Source: Eutreptiella sp. 'Long Island Sound 2002'
Taxonomy: Eukaryota > Euglenozoa > Euglenophyceae > Eutreptiales > Eutreptiaceae
Direction: 5' to 3'
DNA: 64,000 nt
Assembly (NCBI GenBank): GCA_964036045.1
Contig: OZ038386.1
Coordinates: 17,248,329 to 17,312,328 of the forward strand
The notes under the pieces are model-generated. The model was not told where the DNA came from and made no database searches. It saw only the letters and a program-made list of their open reading frames with translations. A program made the translations under genes and the position numbers. Below, one piece after another: positions 10,701 to 21,253 of this stretch. The stretch's first letter is position 1. Each line of letters opens with the position of its first letter.

Positions 10701-13700
10701 ACCAACATGTTGGTTACCCCCCCCCCCCCAAAAAACATTTTTGCCAAGAACGTCTCTCCCACCTCCAGCCAAAGGCAAACAAAAATTGGTGTTGAGCAGT
10801 CTGCCAGCAATGCAGACAGTCCTATTGCTGAACGCCCACGTAGAAACATTTTGCACCCCCATCTGTATCAAAGCTCAGAGGAAGCCGAAAAAGAAAAGGA
10901 GTGTCGCAAAAAGTTTTACCATATGTCACCACATGTACACCGTAAGAAGAAGCATCCTCCACATGCCAAGTCTAAGGAGTGTCGTGTGTACAGCACTCGC
11001 AGCACTCCCACCAGCTCACAGGAAAAACCCTCACCTGACGTCCTAAGTGCCCCCACTTAGTTTGCCTTTTATCTGATGATGATTTCAATGTTGCTGCCGA
11101 CTTCTGTCTCTCATTCGATCCGAGTTCTCATTTTTGTCTCCCCCCACACACACATGCACTCTTTGTATCCTTTATTTGGTGTCAGTTTATCAGATGCTTT
11201 GATGACCAGGGACGCCTGGGCTGATTTCACTGAGATTGATTTTTCAGGATTGAGGTTCAACCAGGCATGGCATAGAGAATAAAGATGCATGCCATGCTGA
11301 GGAGTGCATTACCTCGATTTGTATTTGCTGTACTGTCTGTCTGTCTGTCTGTCTGTCTCTCTACATCCCAATCCACAAGTAGGTCTCACCCCCCCCCCCC
11401 CCCAAAAAGACAGCTCCATCCAAATTTGCTCGTCGAGCTTTTGTTATGACACCAAGGGCGCACTCTTGATAAGGCGTGATGTGTGGTCAAATGTGCTGAT
11501 TGCAGCAATGCACTGGACACACTGATTTTCCGATTGCACTGTTCTTTCTACAAACTGTGCACCTTCCTTAACGTGCTGTAAGGGTCGAGGCTCGTGCTGA
11601 GTGCGTACTCTTTCACGCAGCAAGCCAGCAATATTTCAATGCAAGGAATGATGCTGTTCGTCAGATCGAATCCACCATCAACGAGCTGAGTGGGATGTTC
11701 CAGGAGTTTGCTCGCATTGTTGCAGAGCAGGATGAGCTGATCATGAGGTATATGTTGATTGAACAACACAGGGCAAACGAGGTAATGTAAGATAATTGGC
11801 ACTGTATGCAGATGAATGTTTTGTGCATGTTCAGGTTTATTGGTTGTGGGGTACGGCTCATTGCGTGACAAAGACAAGAGGACTGGGGCCCCAGTGTTCT
11901 GACGTTTTTTGGACCCTTGGTGAGTGATGGAAGGCATGGATCTGGTTTCCACCCATTGCACGACACTGCCAGAAAATTTGGGCTTTTTCAGCACTTCGGT
12001 GACGACCAGTCCCAGCAGGGATCTATGTCAGCAGGAAAATTGCAGTTCCCATTGCATGCTGGGAGCAGGTGTGTTTGGGGTTTTGCAATGCTTTATTCAC
12101 GGGGGCCGATCCTGGTCGGGACCCGACCCCAAGGGGGGGGGGGGGGGGGGGGCCTCTACGGACCCCAAAATTGTTACACGGAACAATATGCTTTGTTTTA
12201 GGGGGAGCGTTAGCGCGCCGGGCGCACGCCAGGCATCTTTTTTGACCCGTACCCCACCGGTCAGGACTGTTCAGGACCGGGGTAGCGAGGGTCCGCCAGC
12301 AGGCACACGTATGGGGGTTGCTGACACGAAGGGATGTAAGAGCCGCGCCTCGCAGTTTGGCATTGGTGTCTCTTGGGCGTGCGTGTACCCGCCGCAGCCC
12401 CCCCCCCCCCCTGAGTACTGAGTACCACCTGTGTGTGTGTGTGTGTGATTGACGTTGTGCGAGCGCATAGTGGTGTCCCTGGTTTCCAGCACGAAGTGTG
12501 TGTGTGTGTGTGTGTGTGTGAATGCCGAAGGCAAATCGAAGCATGCACAAACCACAAGGTTCAATCTGTGACCTACAAATTAGCGTTATTTCACGGGGGC
12601 CGATCATGGTCGGGACCCGACCCCAAAAGGGGGGGGGGGGGCTCTACGGACCCCAAAATTGTTACACGGAACAATGTGCTGTGTCGGCTCCAGAGGCGCC
12701 GGAGATTTTGTTTTAGGGGGGGCGTTAGCGCACCAGGCATCTTTTTTGACCCGTGCCCCACCAGTGGCTTTTTAGGGGGTTCAGCTATTTGGGCGTTTGG
12801 CTGTACTAGAGATCCATATTTTGAGATACTAGGCGCATCATTGTGACCCCTAGCGTCGGTTTTGACTTCTGATTTTGTCCCCTTTGTTGGGGACCCCCAA
12901 GAACATGAGGGGTCCTTAAGGGACGAGATTTTTTTTTGTTAAGCACCGCCCCTAGAGGCCTTTTTGCGCTGGCCCAACGTGGGCCGTGTCTATCCCCCCT
13001 TTTGGGGGATCCCCAAGAAAGCAGGGGTTACGTAGCAATTCTGCCCTCTGTTGGGCCCCCGAAAATTTTGTCCCCTTTGCTGGGACCCCCGAGAATGCAG
13101 GGGTTAGGTAGCATTTCCGCCCACTTGCGGGCCCCAAAGAAGGCAGGGGTGAGGTAGCCAATTTTGATGTTGAGGTGGCCACTTTTGATCATAGCTTTTG
13201 AGCGCCAGATGTCGCAAGACGAGGCGCTATACAAATGTCGTTTGTTGCGAGGTGCTTCCAACGGAGATAAGCAAGACAGGCGGCTATACAAATGTCGTTT
13301 GTGGCGCAGTGAAGATCTTGCATTCGGAGCAAAACCCCGGCCCGAGTGCAGCGCCAAATTCTTTCTGGGGCGAACGCATTGCAGTCTTTCTTTCTTTCTT
13401 GTTTCTCTTTCCCACGCTTTGTTGCGTGGCCCCTCGAGTTGGGGTTAGGGACTCACAATCCACGCTTTGTTGCGCGGCCCCTCGAGTTGGGCCTAGGGAC
13501 TCACAATCCACGCATTGTTGCGTGGCCCCTCGAGTTGGGGTTAGGGACTCACGTATGCGGCGTTGGGTTGTGCTCAATACCGTGAGCAGCTGAGGAATGC
13601 TGCAGGAGCAAAACATATGCCCTTCCCTTTTGTGGCGCAGGCACAAGTGGACAGGATCCGCGGGCCCGGTCAGCCACGTGGACCTGTGGACCCAGGTACT

Positions 13701-16478
13701 GGACCTAATTGAATCAGCACACTCCCCCACCCACTGGATGCACATCCCCTCCCACATAGGAATCAAAGGCAATACCAGAGCGGATCATCTGGCGGATGTC
13801 GGTCGGCGAAAATCCCCCCTCCTTTTTGGACACGTCTCCGTCTCGCAAACAGGGCAACAACAGCCACCAGACAATGATGATGTACAATCCTTAGCGGACC
13901 TACTGGAGGAAGAGGCTCCAGAGCTTGACGAGCCCCCCCTCCCAGAGTCGCAGCTCACACCACTGCGGCACACAGCGGAAGAGTACAGCACCCCCCCACC
14001 CCCCCCCAGAACCCCTCGCCGACCGACACCGTCACAGGACATTGAAGATTGCACCCCGGCCAGGAACCCCAAATACCCGAAGAGATTCACACCACACACC
14101 GTCGCCTACACGCCACTCTCCAACCTCCGAGCCCGCCTCCCTCACACCTCATTGGCCACACCGAGCACAGTGCACTGCATGCACACACCGTGGGAGGCGC
14201 TGGAACGCAGAAATACATTTCACACCCCCCAACCACCATCACCCATGTCGCCACGTGTAGCAGCAAATCTGTTGGCAGAACTGCAGCTGGTTGAAATGGA
14301 CTGGGAGCAGGGACCAAGCCAGGCAGACACCGAAAGCATGCCGTCCTCCCACACCTCATCAAGGCACACATCGCCAGCGTCACGCATGTCTGACGACGCC
14401 TCCACACTGTCCTGCAGCACCATGTGTTCTCACTGCACCACTCCATAAACCCAGTGCCCCACATGGGCACCATCAGCGCAACAAACCCACCCAAGCAACC
14501 CCCCCCCCCCCCCCTGAATGGCTGTGTGTTGAATGTGCGCTAACCAGCACCACCAGGGCACAGTGAGCCCGAACCAAGATCCCAGGAGTACCGGCCGAAT
14601 GGGGCCAGCGTCAAGCAGGTATCCCAGGGACTGACCCTGACCACCATGCACGCCACTGACCCTGTAGAGTCAAAGCCCCGCAAACTTGGGTACGACAGTG
14701 TACATATGGAAGGTAGGGACAAGCGAACACTGGCGGAAGCACCGGGACAGTCGCCTAGCAAAAACCCGGACGCACTGCTGTGAACTTGCTGAAGAACAAT
14801 GGCTGGAAGTGTCTATGGCGGGGACATCCAGCTCAGCCTACCGACCAATTGAAGCCCTTTTCCGAATTGCGACCGATTTTTCATGCACGCTTCAATGCGG
14901 TCGCATATTGCTAGGCATTTTTTGCGAGACCATAGGTGGGCCGGCCAAGAGGGTGCGGATAAAGGCGCGTTTTGCGTGTGGTGTGGCAACACAGATGGCA
15001 AGTGCAGCGCAAGTGTGCACGGCAAGAAAATTGACGGCAATTGCAGTCTCGCGTACCATCGGCTACGGCTAAACAGCGCGGCGACCCCAACAGCGATGAA
15101 CCCTAGCACCAACTTGCCGGTTCGCTGCAAGGTGCTTCATTGCCGAAAATGGCATTGCACCTACGCCATGCCACACCACATGGCACAAGCGCACCCCGGT
15201 GTGTCCCAAGACTATGCGGGGTGCAGCGAAGAGGAGAAAACAAAGGTGTTGCAAGCCTTTGACAATTTGTGGGTCCCATTGCCACCGAAGGCGAAGCCTG
15301 CTGCGCCGCCGGCCCTGCCCACTGTTCTCCCTACTCTTCTCTCTGAGCCAAACCAGGGTAGTAGTAGTAGTGGCAGCTGTATCAGCAGCTCCACCACCAA
15401 TGCCTCCTCAGGTACGAGTGCATCCTCCAGCAGTAGTGCCCCGTCATGCACTAGTGACTATGCGCCATCGGAATCCATGTCTGATGGGCCGGCAGCCTGC
15501 CGGGCAGCCCGGCCAAAGAAGCGTGCTCGCCCCAAGAGTACCGGCAAGAGGGCATGCGACGAGTGGGAGGATGATTCCGATGCTTGAGGCCCCTCCCCTC
15601 CCTTCGCTTCTCTATATGTATGTCTGTGGTTTGTGACAAGGGGAAGGGACACTATTTGTGGGCCAATGGATACCGGCATAACCCGTTTTGCATGCACGGT
15701 TACTAAGAGCACTGCACCGACCATGCGTCGGTAACCGGGTTCCACAAGGGGGGAGAGAGAGCCGACCCAAGGCAGCCTAAGAGACATTTGATAGCCTCTG
15801 GGCGAACTCAAGGCAACATTCAGTACTGCTCTGAAAGTGCTGCAGTGTAGCAAAACAATCATGAGCTATGACTGGTCACAGTGCATCTTGTTAGCTTTGT
15901 CTGTTTGCGCGCTTGAAGGTGCCTGACGGAAAAGGTGCTGGGTTTGGGTCAACGAAGGGGGGGTGGGGTCCCCCCCCCCGTAGCCCCCAAAACTGTCGCA
16001 CACCCCTCGGGGTCACACATTGGCTGGCGGCGGTCCCCGTGGCTTTATTCTCTTTTCAACTGCCACCTCACCCCAATGTTCGATGTTGCAAAATCCCGTT
16101 GAATGCAGGATTGACGATGATGTGGAAACAGCGCTGGTGAACGTGGAGCGAGGACAGAATGAATTGATCCGATACCTGAACCGTATCAGCAGCAACAGGT
16201 GTTCATTCCCTATGTTGATTCTAGATGGCTTGATCGTGCACGAATATCGGGGTTTTCAGACAGGGACATACACTCTTGCACTGCATGTGCATGCATCGAA
16301 GCAACAAAGTATTTTCAACATGCAGCTTCATCCGAGATGATTCTTAGCAGCAGTGTTTTGGATTGTGCTGTAGGAGCATTTCACTGTGTTCTCCATCTCT
16401 TGCAGAAATTTGATCTTGAAGATTTTTGGAGTGCTGTTCTTCTTCATCATTTTCTTCGGTTTGTTCGTATTGAAGTAG
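4703..16478 (+). CDS. Syntaxin-5 / SYP3-type Golgi Qa-SNARE, multi-exon
   Basis: The product should be a tail-anchored Qa-SNARE acting in ER-Golgi and intra-Golgi fusion. Exons fit GT-AG junctions in phase: 4,703-4,816 (starts MVCRDRT, close to the syntaxin-5 start), 4,899-4,980, 5,479-5,627 (NVFEDHQSEIQEM), 5,795-5,890 (HSSTVINTLRTQLMDTTSEF), 5,992-6,089 (SLKEQNSRRSKF), about 11,625-11,747 (SNARE motif first half, zero-layer Gln in VAEQDE), 16,109-16,198 (SNARE second half, LNRISSNR) and 16,406-16,478 (membrane anchor ILKIFGVLFFFIIFFGLFVL, then UAG). The usual Trp after SSNR is Asn. The 6,089/11,625 junction needs an AAG acceptor or a missing small exon. Introns of about 5.5 and 4.4 kb carry repeats and transposon remnants. 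Family call is firm; exact exon 6 start is not. Confidence 0.85.
6660..6905. repeat. Two tRNA-like (SINE-type) relics in an intron
   Basis: On the minus strand, 6,660-6,690 holds a perfect B-box-like GGGTTCGAAACCC. On the plus strand, 6,835-6,900 reads like a degenerate tRNA: an A-box-like TGGTCTAGTGGT followed about 30 bp later by GGGATTCTATTCCC. Neither folds convincingly as a working tRNA by eye. They look like tRNA-derived SINE heads or decayed tRNA genes. Confidence 0.35.
7104..7514 (+). CDS. Ser/Asp-rich ORF, possible transposon relic
   Basis: A 136-codon frame inside a syntaxin intron, open a few codons further upstream (SDIESD). Residues 25-60 are dominated by Ser and Asp (SDASNSGSDSDSSSASS), followed by a Pro/His-rich part. 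Acidic Ser/Asp tails also occur at 19,580-19,650 and 22,150-22,230, next to other degraded frames. No domain is recognised. Confidence 0.3.
   Translation: MEEGQGWTAYTSVSGQRVLRPFDPESPSDTNLHLSDASNSGSDSDSSSASSRGISSSCAGGPSPHLHPNPPHCEPQLATYQHCKIAWWRTYTPYRIVITKSGFVFCSWNEVVDIFISAPEKPPQSDHPCFEPRATT
7873..8152 (+). repeat. Dispersed repeat family R1, copy 1
   Basis: About 220 bp nearly identical to 11,130-11,392, starting near CATTTTTGTCTCCCCCCACA and running through a (TGTC)n tract to AGGTCTCACC. It includes a GAGGTTCAACCAGG core. A diverged third copy lies at 32,325-32,393. The two close copies flank about 3 kb of degraded coding DNA in the same orientation. Confidence 0.85.
8825..11060 (+). other. 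Degraded coding region between two R1 repeats
   Basis: A succession of plus-strand open stretches in changing frames with protein-like composition: 8,825-9,166; 9,243-9,421 (preceded by an acceptor-like TATGTGCAG); 9,466-9,687; a 62-codon stretch at about 9,687-9,872; 9,828-10,181; and 10,686-11,060 (basic, RKKKHPPH). I recognise no domain. The layout suggests a decayed multi-ORF or intron-containing mobile element in the intron of the syntaxin gene, but it could also hide a small syntaxin exon. Confidence 0.3.
11130..11392 (+). repeat. Dispersed repeat family R1, copy 2
   Basis: Direct repeat of 7,873-8,152 with a longer TGTC microsatellite and a short deletion before GGTCTCACC. It is followed by a run of 15 C and AAAAAGACA, a pairing also seen beside copy 1. 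Confidence 0.85.
12085..12770 (+). repeat. Pair of hairpin/poly-G dispersed repeats (R2)
   Basis: Two copies, about 12,093-12,252 and 12,595-12,765, share in order: CACGGGGGCCGATC, the inverted repeat GGTCGGGACCCGACC, a poly-G run (20 and about 12 G), CTCTACGGACCCC, a TTGTT/AACAA hairpin around ACACGG, a GCGTTAGCGC box, GGCATCTTTTTT and GACCCGT. The second has an extra about 25-bp insert. The GCGTTAGCGC box recurs near 33,328 and 37,692. Confidence 0.8.
12431..12520 (+). repeat. Two (GT)n microsatellites
   Basis: GT runs at about 12,431-12,448 and 12,498-12,520, between the two R2 copies. Confidence 0.9.
12870..13165 (+). repeat. Imperfect tandem repeat with CCCC/GGGG hairpins
   Basis: Four degenerate units built on CCCCTTTGTTGGGGACCCC, then AAGAANGCAGGGGTTA and GTAGCA. 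Each unit can fold through its C-run and G-run. It is followed at 13,215-13,305 by two copies of a GGCTATACAAATGTCGTTTG-type motif about 59 bp apart. Confidence 0.7.
13412..13555 (+). repeat. 48-bp hairpin minisatellite, cluster 1
   Basis: Three units starting at 13,412, 13,460 and 13,508. Each begins with the stem CCACGC, a short loop and GCGTGG, followed by CCCCTCGAGTTGGGG and TTAGGGACTCAC. Related clusters lie at 33,534-33,660 and 37,794-38,040. Confidence 0.9.
13597..14448 (+). pseudogene. RNase H C-terminal fragment (non-LTR retrotransposon type) fused to a low-complexity tail
   Basis: A 283-codon frame. Residues ~25-75 match the end of an RNase H domain: a DLWTQVLDLIE helix, then HWMHIPSHIGIKGN and the ADHLADVGRR block that carries the last catalytic Asp. 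The first catalytic acidic residues are missing, so the domain is only a C-terminal half. The rest is Pro/Ser/Thr/His-rich. Such PSHIGIKGN...GRR ends are typical of non-LTR retrotransposon polyproteins. It sits in the syntaxin intron in the same orientation, 430 bp before a zinc-finger ORF that may belong to the same element. Confidence 0.6.
14883..15587 (+). CDS. C2H2/CCHC-like zinc-finger ORF, probably transposon-borne
   Basis: A 234-codon frame. The N-terminus has MRSHIARHFL and an FCVWCGNTDGKC cluster. A second cluster at residues ~82-110 is C-x4-C-x3-C-x5-H-H-x4-H (RCKVLHCRKWHCTYAMPHHM ... AHP). After a Ser-rich linker there is a basic stretch (RPKKRARPK) like a nuclear signal and an acidic tail (EWEDDSDA). 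The second cluster resembles a W-x-Y-x-M-x2-H-x5-HP finger found in some eukaryotic multicopy gene families, recalled and not checked. The role is probably DNA binding. It lies inside the syntaxin intron. Confidence 0.5.
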   Translation: MHASMRSHIARHFLRDHRWAGQEGADKGAFCVWCGNTDGKCSASVHGKKIDGNCSLAYHRLRLNSAATPTAMNPSTNLPVRCKVLHCRKWHCTYAMPHHMAQAHPGVSQDYAGCSEEEKTKVLQAFDNLWVPLPPKAKPAAPPALPTVLPTLLSEPNQGSSSSGSCISSSTTNASSGTSASSSSSAPSCTSDYAPSESMSDGPAACRAARPKKRARPKSTGKRACDEWEDDSDA

Positions 16479-19400
16479 AGCCAGTTTGGGGCACAGGGCA
16501 AGTAACCTCTTTTTTCATTCTAAAGGAATGACCACCATATTTGTGGAAGAATCATATCAATTATATACTGTGCTGTCACATTTCTACTTCACGAACCATT
16601 ACCTCTGTTTTGGTGGATCCCGGACTTCCGGCGTCTTAGAGGGCGGCCAGCTGGGCAACAGTTTGACCGTGATGACAACCAAAGCATGGCCTGCATTGGC
16701 GGTACCCAGGATCAGTACAGGGCAAGAAGCTGTCGTTTTAGTGTTCACACAGTGGAGATCTGTTACAGAAATTGCAAGTTTGCTGACCTTTGCTCCTTAC
16801 CTCGAAAGCGTTGACTGGACTCGTTGATCACAAGTATTTATATCAGAGGACGATGGTGCGATTTGACAAAGGGGGAATCCGGATGGATGTTCTGGTGGCA
16901 GTAGAATTGGGGCCCTGAAACCAAGGTTAGACCCACTACTACTCACCAACGCATCATCGGCGTGTTGTTGTCGGTTGGGCATGATGTAATTTCTTTTTCC
17001 TTGATTTCGCAAGACATGGTGATAGTGATCATTTTATTCTGCGTTTTGGTCTCAGATTTTTTAAGTTGCTCACATTGCTGTTTTGTTGTTTGGGCACTCT
17101 TTTGGGTTGGGTGGTTTCAGGGGTTGTTTTATTACAGGGGTGGAGGATCCATCTGTTGAGTGTCGTCACCCAATATCGGAGTTGCTAACCACAGCTTTTG
17201 ACTGGGCTGGCACGCAGGATGTGGAGGGGAGTGTATTAGGAATATAAAGGAGGGAAGGAGGGGTTGAACGACTGTGCCCTCAAAGGTCGCAGGCAGGTTC
17301 TGGGGCAGCTGGCAGGATACATTTGTCTGTGCATTTATGGGGTTATGCAAAGTCAAATCCAAAGAGTGCCTCATCTCTCAGTCCCCGGCAGTTCATCCTT
17401 TCCTTCACATCGCAAGCATGGCTTCTCAGGTCTGCAGGCTCCTGTAGACGTAGTTTTTGAGATCATGCACAAGATTTCGCACACCGGAGAATGGCCTGCA
17501 GCTGATGGTTGGCAGAGGTGATCCTGCCAGAATGAAGCGCAGGCAAATGAAATTGTCAGACCTCAATGCAAGATTCATGGGGTGTTTTTCCGATTTTTTT
17601 TTGTGTGGGTGTGGGTGCAGGCTGTGATGGCGAATTTGCTTTTTGTATATCTCTGCGCACATCTACGCGCAGGACCCGTTCTTCCGTTTCAAAATCGCTC
17701 AGGTGGGGGGCCACATTTGAAACACGAAAAAATCCATCCATCCAATGAGCAACATGCGCCGAGCAAGAATGATTTTTTGGTCGTGGGAACAACCATTTTT
17801 TCCCCAGGGTTGGAAATGGTGAAAAATAGTGCTTCGATGAATTTAACCGGCAGTGGCGGCAGTGGCGACCCCCGCCTTTTTTCTCCATTCTTGCAGGACG
17901 TCCGCAAGGATGCGGCAGTCCTCTCTATGCCGCATCATTGACCTGTTGTACCCCTATGACCTCTGTTGTTGGTTAGTGACATTTTATATCCTGTTCTGAC
18001 CGTAACTCTCTGCCTCCCAGCGCAAAGGAGTTATATTCCTTTGACGAGCGCTTACGTACGAAGCACAATCCCCTGTTCTGAAAGTTGATTTAGTGCCATC
18101 ACTACAACTGGATTTTCCGTTTGCCTGGTTTGTCAAAATTTGGTGTTTGCACTCGGTTGCGTTTGCGCCTGGTCGGTGCTGCAGTTGAATAAGTGGACGC
18201 TGCCTTTCTTAGCCCATGTGCACTGGTGCAATGCATGTTTTCCTGGCGATTGGACTATTTGGGGGGGGACTAGTAGGGCATAACGCAAGCTCCGGATTGG
18301 TTTTTGAGGGGAATCTCACCAAAGGATGCAACCTGGCACCAGGTTGTGTCGTCCAGGGTTCGTTTATCGATAAATCTCTGTTTTTGCGCTCTGCTTACAG
18401 CAAGAATGCTACAGCAAGAAGTGTTGGGGTGCTCAAGCACCTCTCTCTGTTTTAGTCCTCCTTCCTCATACCAGGGCACTGCATTGCTGTGTCATGTGAA
18501 TGTAAGAGCCACCAAGGATGTCCCTGGAGCATTGTCATCAGTGGTGGGTTTCGTTGAGACCCTCTCTCTATGGAAATAAATTCATTTTGTATGAACTGTC
18601 CACGATTCATGCCAAAGGGAAAGTGATTGACCACCCGGTGTTTGCATGTATTGGCAGATCTGCATGTGATTTGGTTTTAACTCATGGGGGTTTTTTTCTG
18701 GGTTTATATTTTGGATTTTGTCTTGTTTTCTTTGTTTGCCTGTTGCTGTGTTTGGGAGGTTCTCACGATGGTAGAACTGGTAATATTGGTGAAACGCTGC
18801 TCGCTTCTGTGAAGGATATGGGTTCGGGGATTCTGCGTGACATCATGATCTCGAGATTCAGATGTTCAAATATGCATCCCTCTTTACCACTACACGGCAG
18901 CCACCCTTGGGAAGGGCTGGAGATGGCAGTGCTTGCACACGGAGAAGCTAGTTGCAGGGAAAGTTGCTTCAGCTGATTGCCAACAGCGTCTTGGCATTGA
19001 GGCGGGGTTTGGGGTCAGCTGACCACGCCACATCTTTGTGGTGACTGTGACCTATACCAGTTGGGTCAGAAGCCAAAAACAAAAGGTGGTGTACGTAAAA
19101 TCGACCTCCAATTTTGGGCCCGTTTGAAAATGTCAAATTTTTTCTGAGGAAAAATTTTCTTATTTTGGTGGGTGGGTGGGTCAGACACAGGAGCCCAAGC
19201 TGCCATTCTCCCCCCCCCCCCCCCACCAGCCATGGCCCCAGAGAGTGCCTCGCGCGCGGTGCGACTGTAGCCCGGTTGACTTAGAACGGCGGTACCATAG
19301 AATGTTGCCAAAAAGCGGTCATAGGGGCCTTAGTATCACAACTAGGTGGCCAATTGTTGTGTTTGGGTGGAAATATCAATGTCCAGGTGTAGAAGTGGGC

Positions 19401-19763
19401 AGCAGGGCACCTTGTGCATTAGAAAATATCGGTGTGATTATGTTTTGCCTCCTTTGCTTTCCACGGGACAGATGGCAATGAATGCTGACCTTCTGGCGCC
19501 AGCCAGGCAGTAAGGTTTTTTTACCTGAGAGGCACCACAGGGGAACGTGTGCCTGCCACTATTGTGGGCCTTTCATCGTTCGTCAACCTCTAGCGATCAG
19601 TCAAGTGATGAGGATGACACTAGTTGCTCTGATGATCCTTGTGACGACAATGCCTAGGCTCCTGATTGTCATTACCATTGGATTGGTGAGTTTCAGTTTC
19701 CGTTGATCTAATTGATTTGTACTATTGCAGTGCTATGTCTGTCTTTGGGATTTTCAACAATGA
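16479..19763. other. No firm gene; isolated exon-like stretches
   Basis: The best candidate exon is about 17,431-17,518 (+): an acceptor-like TTCTCAG/G, then LQAPVDVVFEIMHKISHTGE, ending at a WQR/GTGATC donor. Short GT/AG-bounded stretches near 17,895 and 18,000 are weaker. A C15 run lies at 19,210-19,224. At about 19,540-19,650 a frame ends in an acidic tail (SSDQSSDEDDTSCSDD) like that of the 21-22 kb gene, possibly a relic of a second copy. Confidence 0.35.
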
Positions 19764-19938
19764 GAAAACAAAGCATTGGGAAACAAACATTGCAGTGGAA
19801 ACCAAACGTTTTGATACCGTGTTAAAACAAAGCATTGGGAAACAAACATTGCAGTGGAAACCAAACATTTTGAAACCGCTTGAAAACAAAGCATTGGGAA
19901 CCAAACATTGCAGTGGGAACCAAACATTTTACCGTAGC
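19764..19938 (+). repeat. 60-bp tandem repeat, about 3 units
   Basis: Units begin at 19,764, 19,824 and 19,883 with AAAACAAAGCATTGGGAA and contain CATTGCAGTGG and AACCAAACATTTT. Unit 3 is slightly diverged and truncated. Confidence 0.9.
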
Positions 19939-19995
19939 ATTTCACAAAACACCTGTCTGAAAAAGGTGTGCATTTCACCGGTGAGTGACGCGTCT

Positions 19996-20033
19996 GCCTC
20001 AGCGCGCGGTGCGCGCGCGCGGTGCGCTGAGGC
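19996..20033. repeat. GC-rich inverted repeat
   Basis: Arms GCCTCAGCGC and GCGCTGAGGC (10 bp, perfect) enclose an alternating GC core. It could form a hairpin or Z-DNA-prone segment. Confidence 0.85.
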
Positions 20034-20699
20034 ACCCTCCCAGGGCTATGCATTCATTCGCCAAAGGTTGGCGAGTGAACTTGCTTTCGATTTGGTGAGT
20101 AAATTTCCCATAATTCGTAAAGGGGTACCGTGGGAGTGTCGGCCAATGGCTGGTAGGGATTGTGGGTTGGAATTATGGGGTTTTATGGTTGAAGTTGGGG
20201 AATTATGGGAAAGTAGGAAGGAATTATGGGGTTTTAGGGCATTTAGGTCATGGTTGCTGTTGATGCTAGTGTCTTTCTTATTTGTGTTTTTGTTCATTCA
20301 CGCAGGCATGTCAAATTCTGATTTTCATCCTTCCAACAATTGTGTATTTTCGTTCGTCATATCTCTACACTCCCCCCTAGAAGTACCTGTCGTAGGTTCA
20401 TCGAGCTAGGGTCATGAGGAAGCAGGATGTCACTTGCCATTTGCACGCTATCCATCCCGCACACGGTGACTGCGAGTGAGTGTCGGCTTCTGCGCCGGGC
20501 ACTGGCGGCAAGTGTGATTGCAACCACCCTTTGACTGCGGAAATCAAAGCAAGATTTCTTTATTCCCATGTTGATCACCCCTCTCCGCGATTTCTGTTCG
20601 TCAGGTTCTTGTCCATTGGGTTTCTTGTGGTTTTTGGATTTTTAGGTTTTTCCTTATGAAGTCAGCTTTTCTTCGCCTCAGCCAGGGCTGACATGAGAA

Positions 20700-20976
20700 A
20701 GGAGCCAAACCCTCCACACAGCGGCGTGAATTCAGATTTTCAAAAGAAGCATGCAAGAACATGGGTGTTACACAAAACTTGGAAAGGTCACAACTGCCAT
20801 GCAATGGCACCCCATTATTTGTTGGTTTTCCTAGGCCAGAAATCAATTCCGCGAGAGCCCGGACGTTGCGCCGAATTGTCAAAGAATTGGATGGTCCAAT
20901 TATGCACGAATGTTTTCTCAATGCATGCAATGTGCACAAACACACAAATGCAATCATCAGTTCATGGGTGCAATAG
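20700..20976 (+). CDS. Candidate exon upstream of the homeodomain gene
   Basis: An open frame of about 88 codons with natural composition (e.g. FVGFPRPEINSARARTLRRI, MHECFLNACNVH). It ends at W/GTGCAA, a possible donor just before an in-frame TAG. It lies 280 bp before the homeodomain exon on the same strand and may be its 5' exon. No domain is recognised. Confidence 0.35.
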
Positions 20977-21253
20977 AAAAGTGATCCTTGCATTGCATTT
21001 TCCTTGACACCCATCTTCCTTGTTTGAATGAAGGGGGGGGGGGGTTGTGTTTGCATTAGGGACAGAAGGATGACGCACTGCACATATAACGTGCATTGTG
21101 TGACCAATGTTAAGCATTGTGGCTGGACGGAACCAATAGGCGCTAACCTCGGCAGCGCTTCGGCTCGGCCGACTAAGCTCCGGCACTTCAGCGGCGGTGC
21201 TGTCTGATGGCTGGGTGCCTGGGCGGGCAGGTTTCACCTGTGCGCCCCTGCAG

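Noticed and set aside
12023-12607. 194-codon minus-strand ORF at 12.0-12.6 kb
   Set aside because: Composed of THTHTH and poly-Gly/Pro from GT and poly-G tracts within R2 repeats; low complexity, no domain.
13412-13555. CRISPR-like array of regular repeats
   Set aside because: Units are contiguous tandem repeats without unique spacers, in a eukaryotic spliced-gene context, and the same unit recurs as a minisatellite at two other loci.
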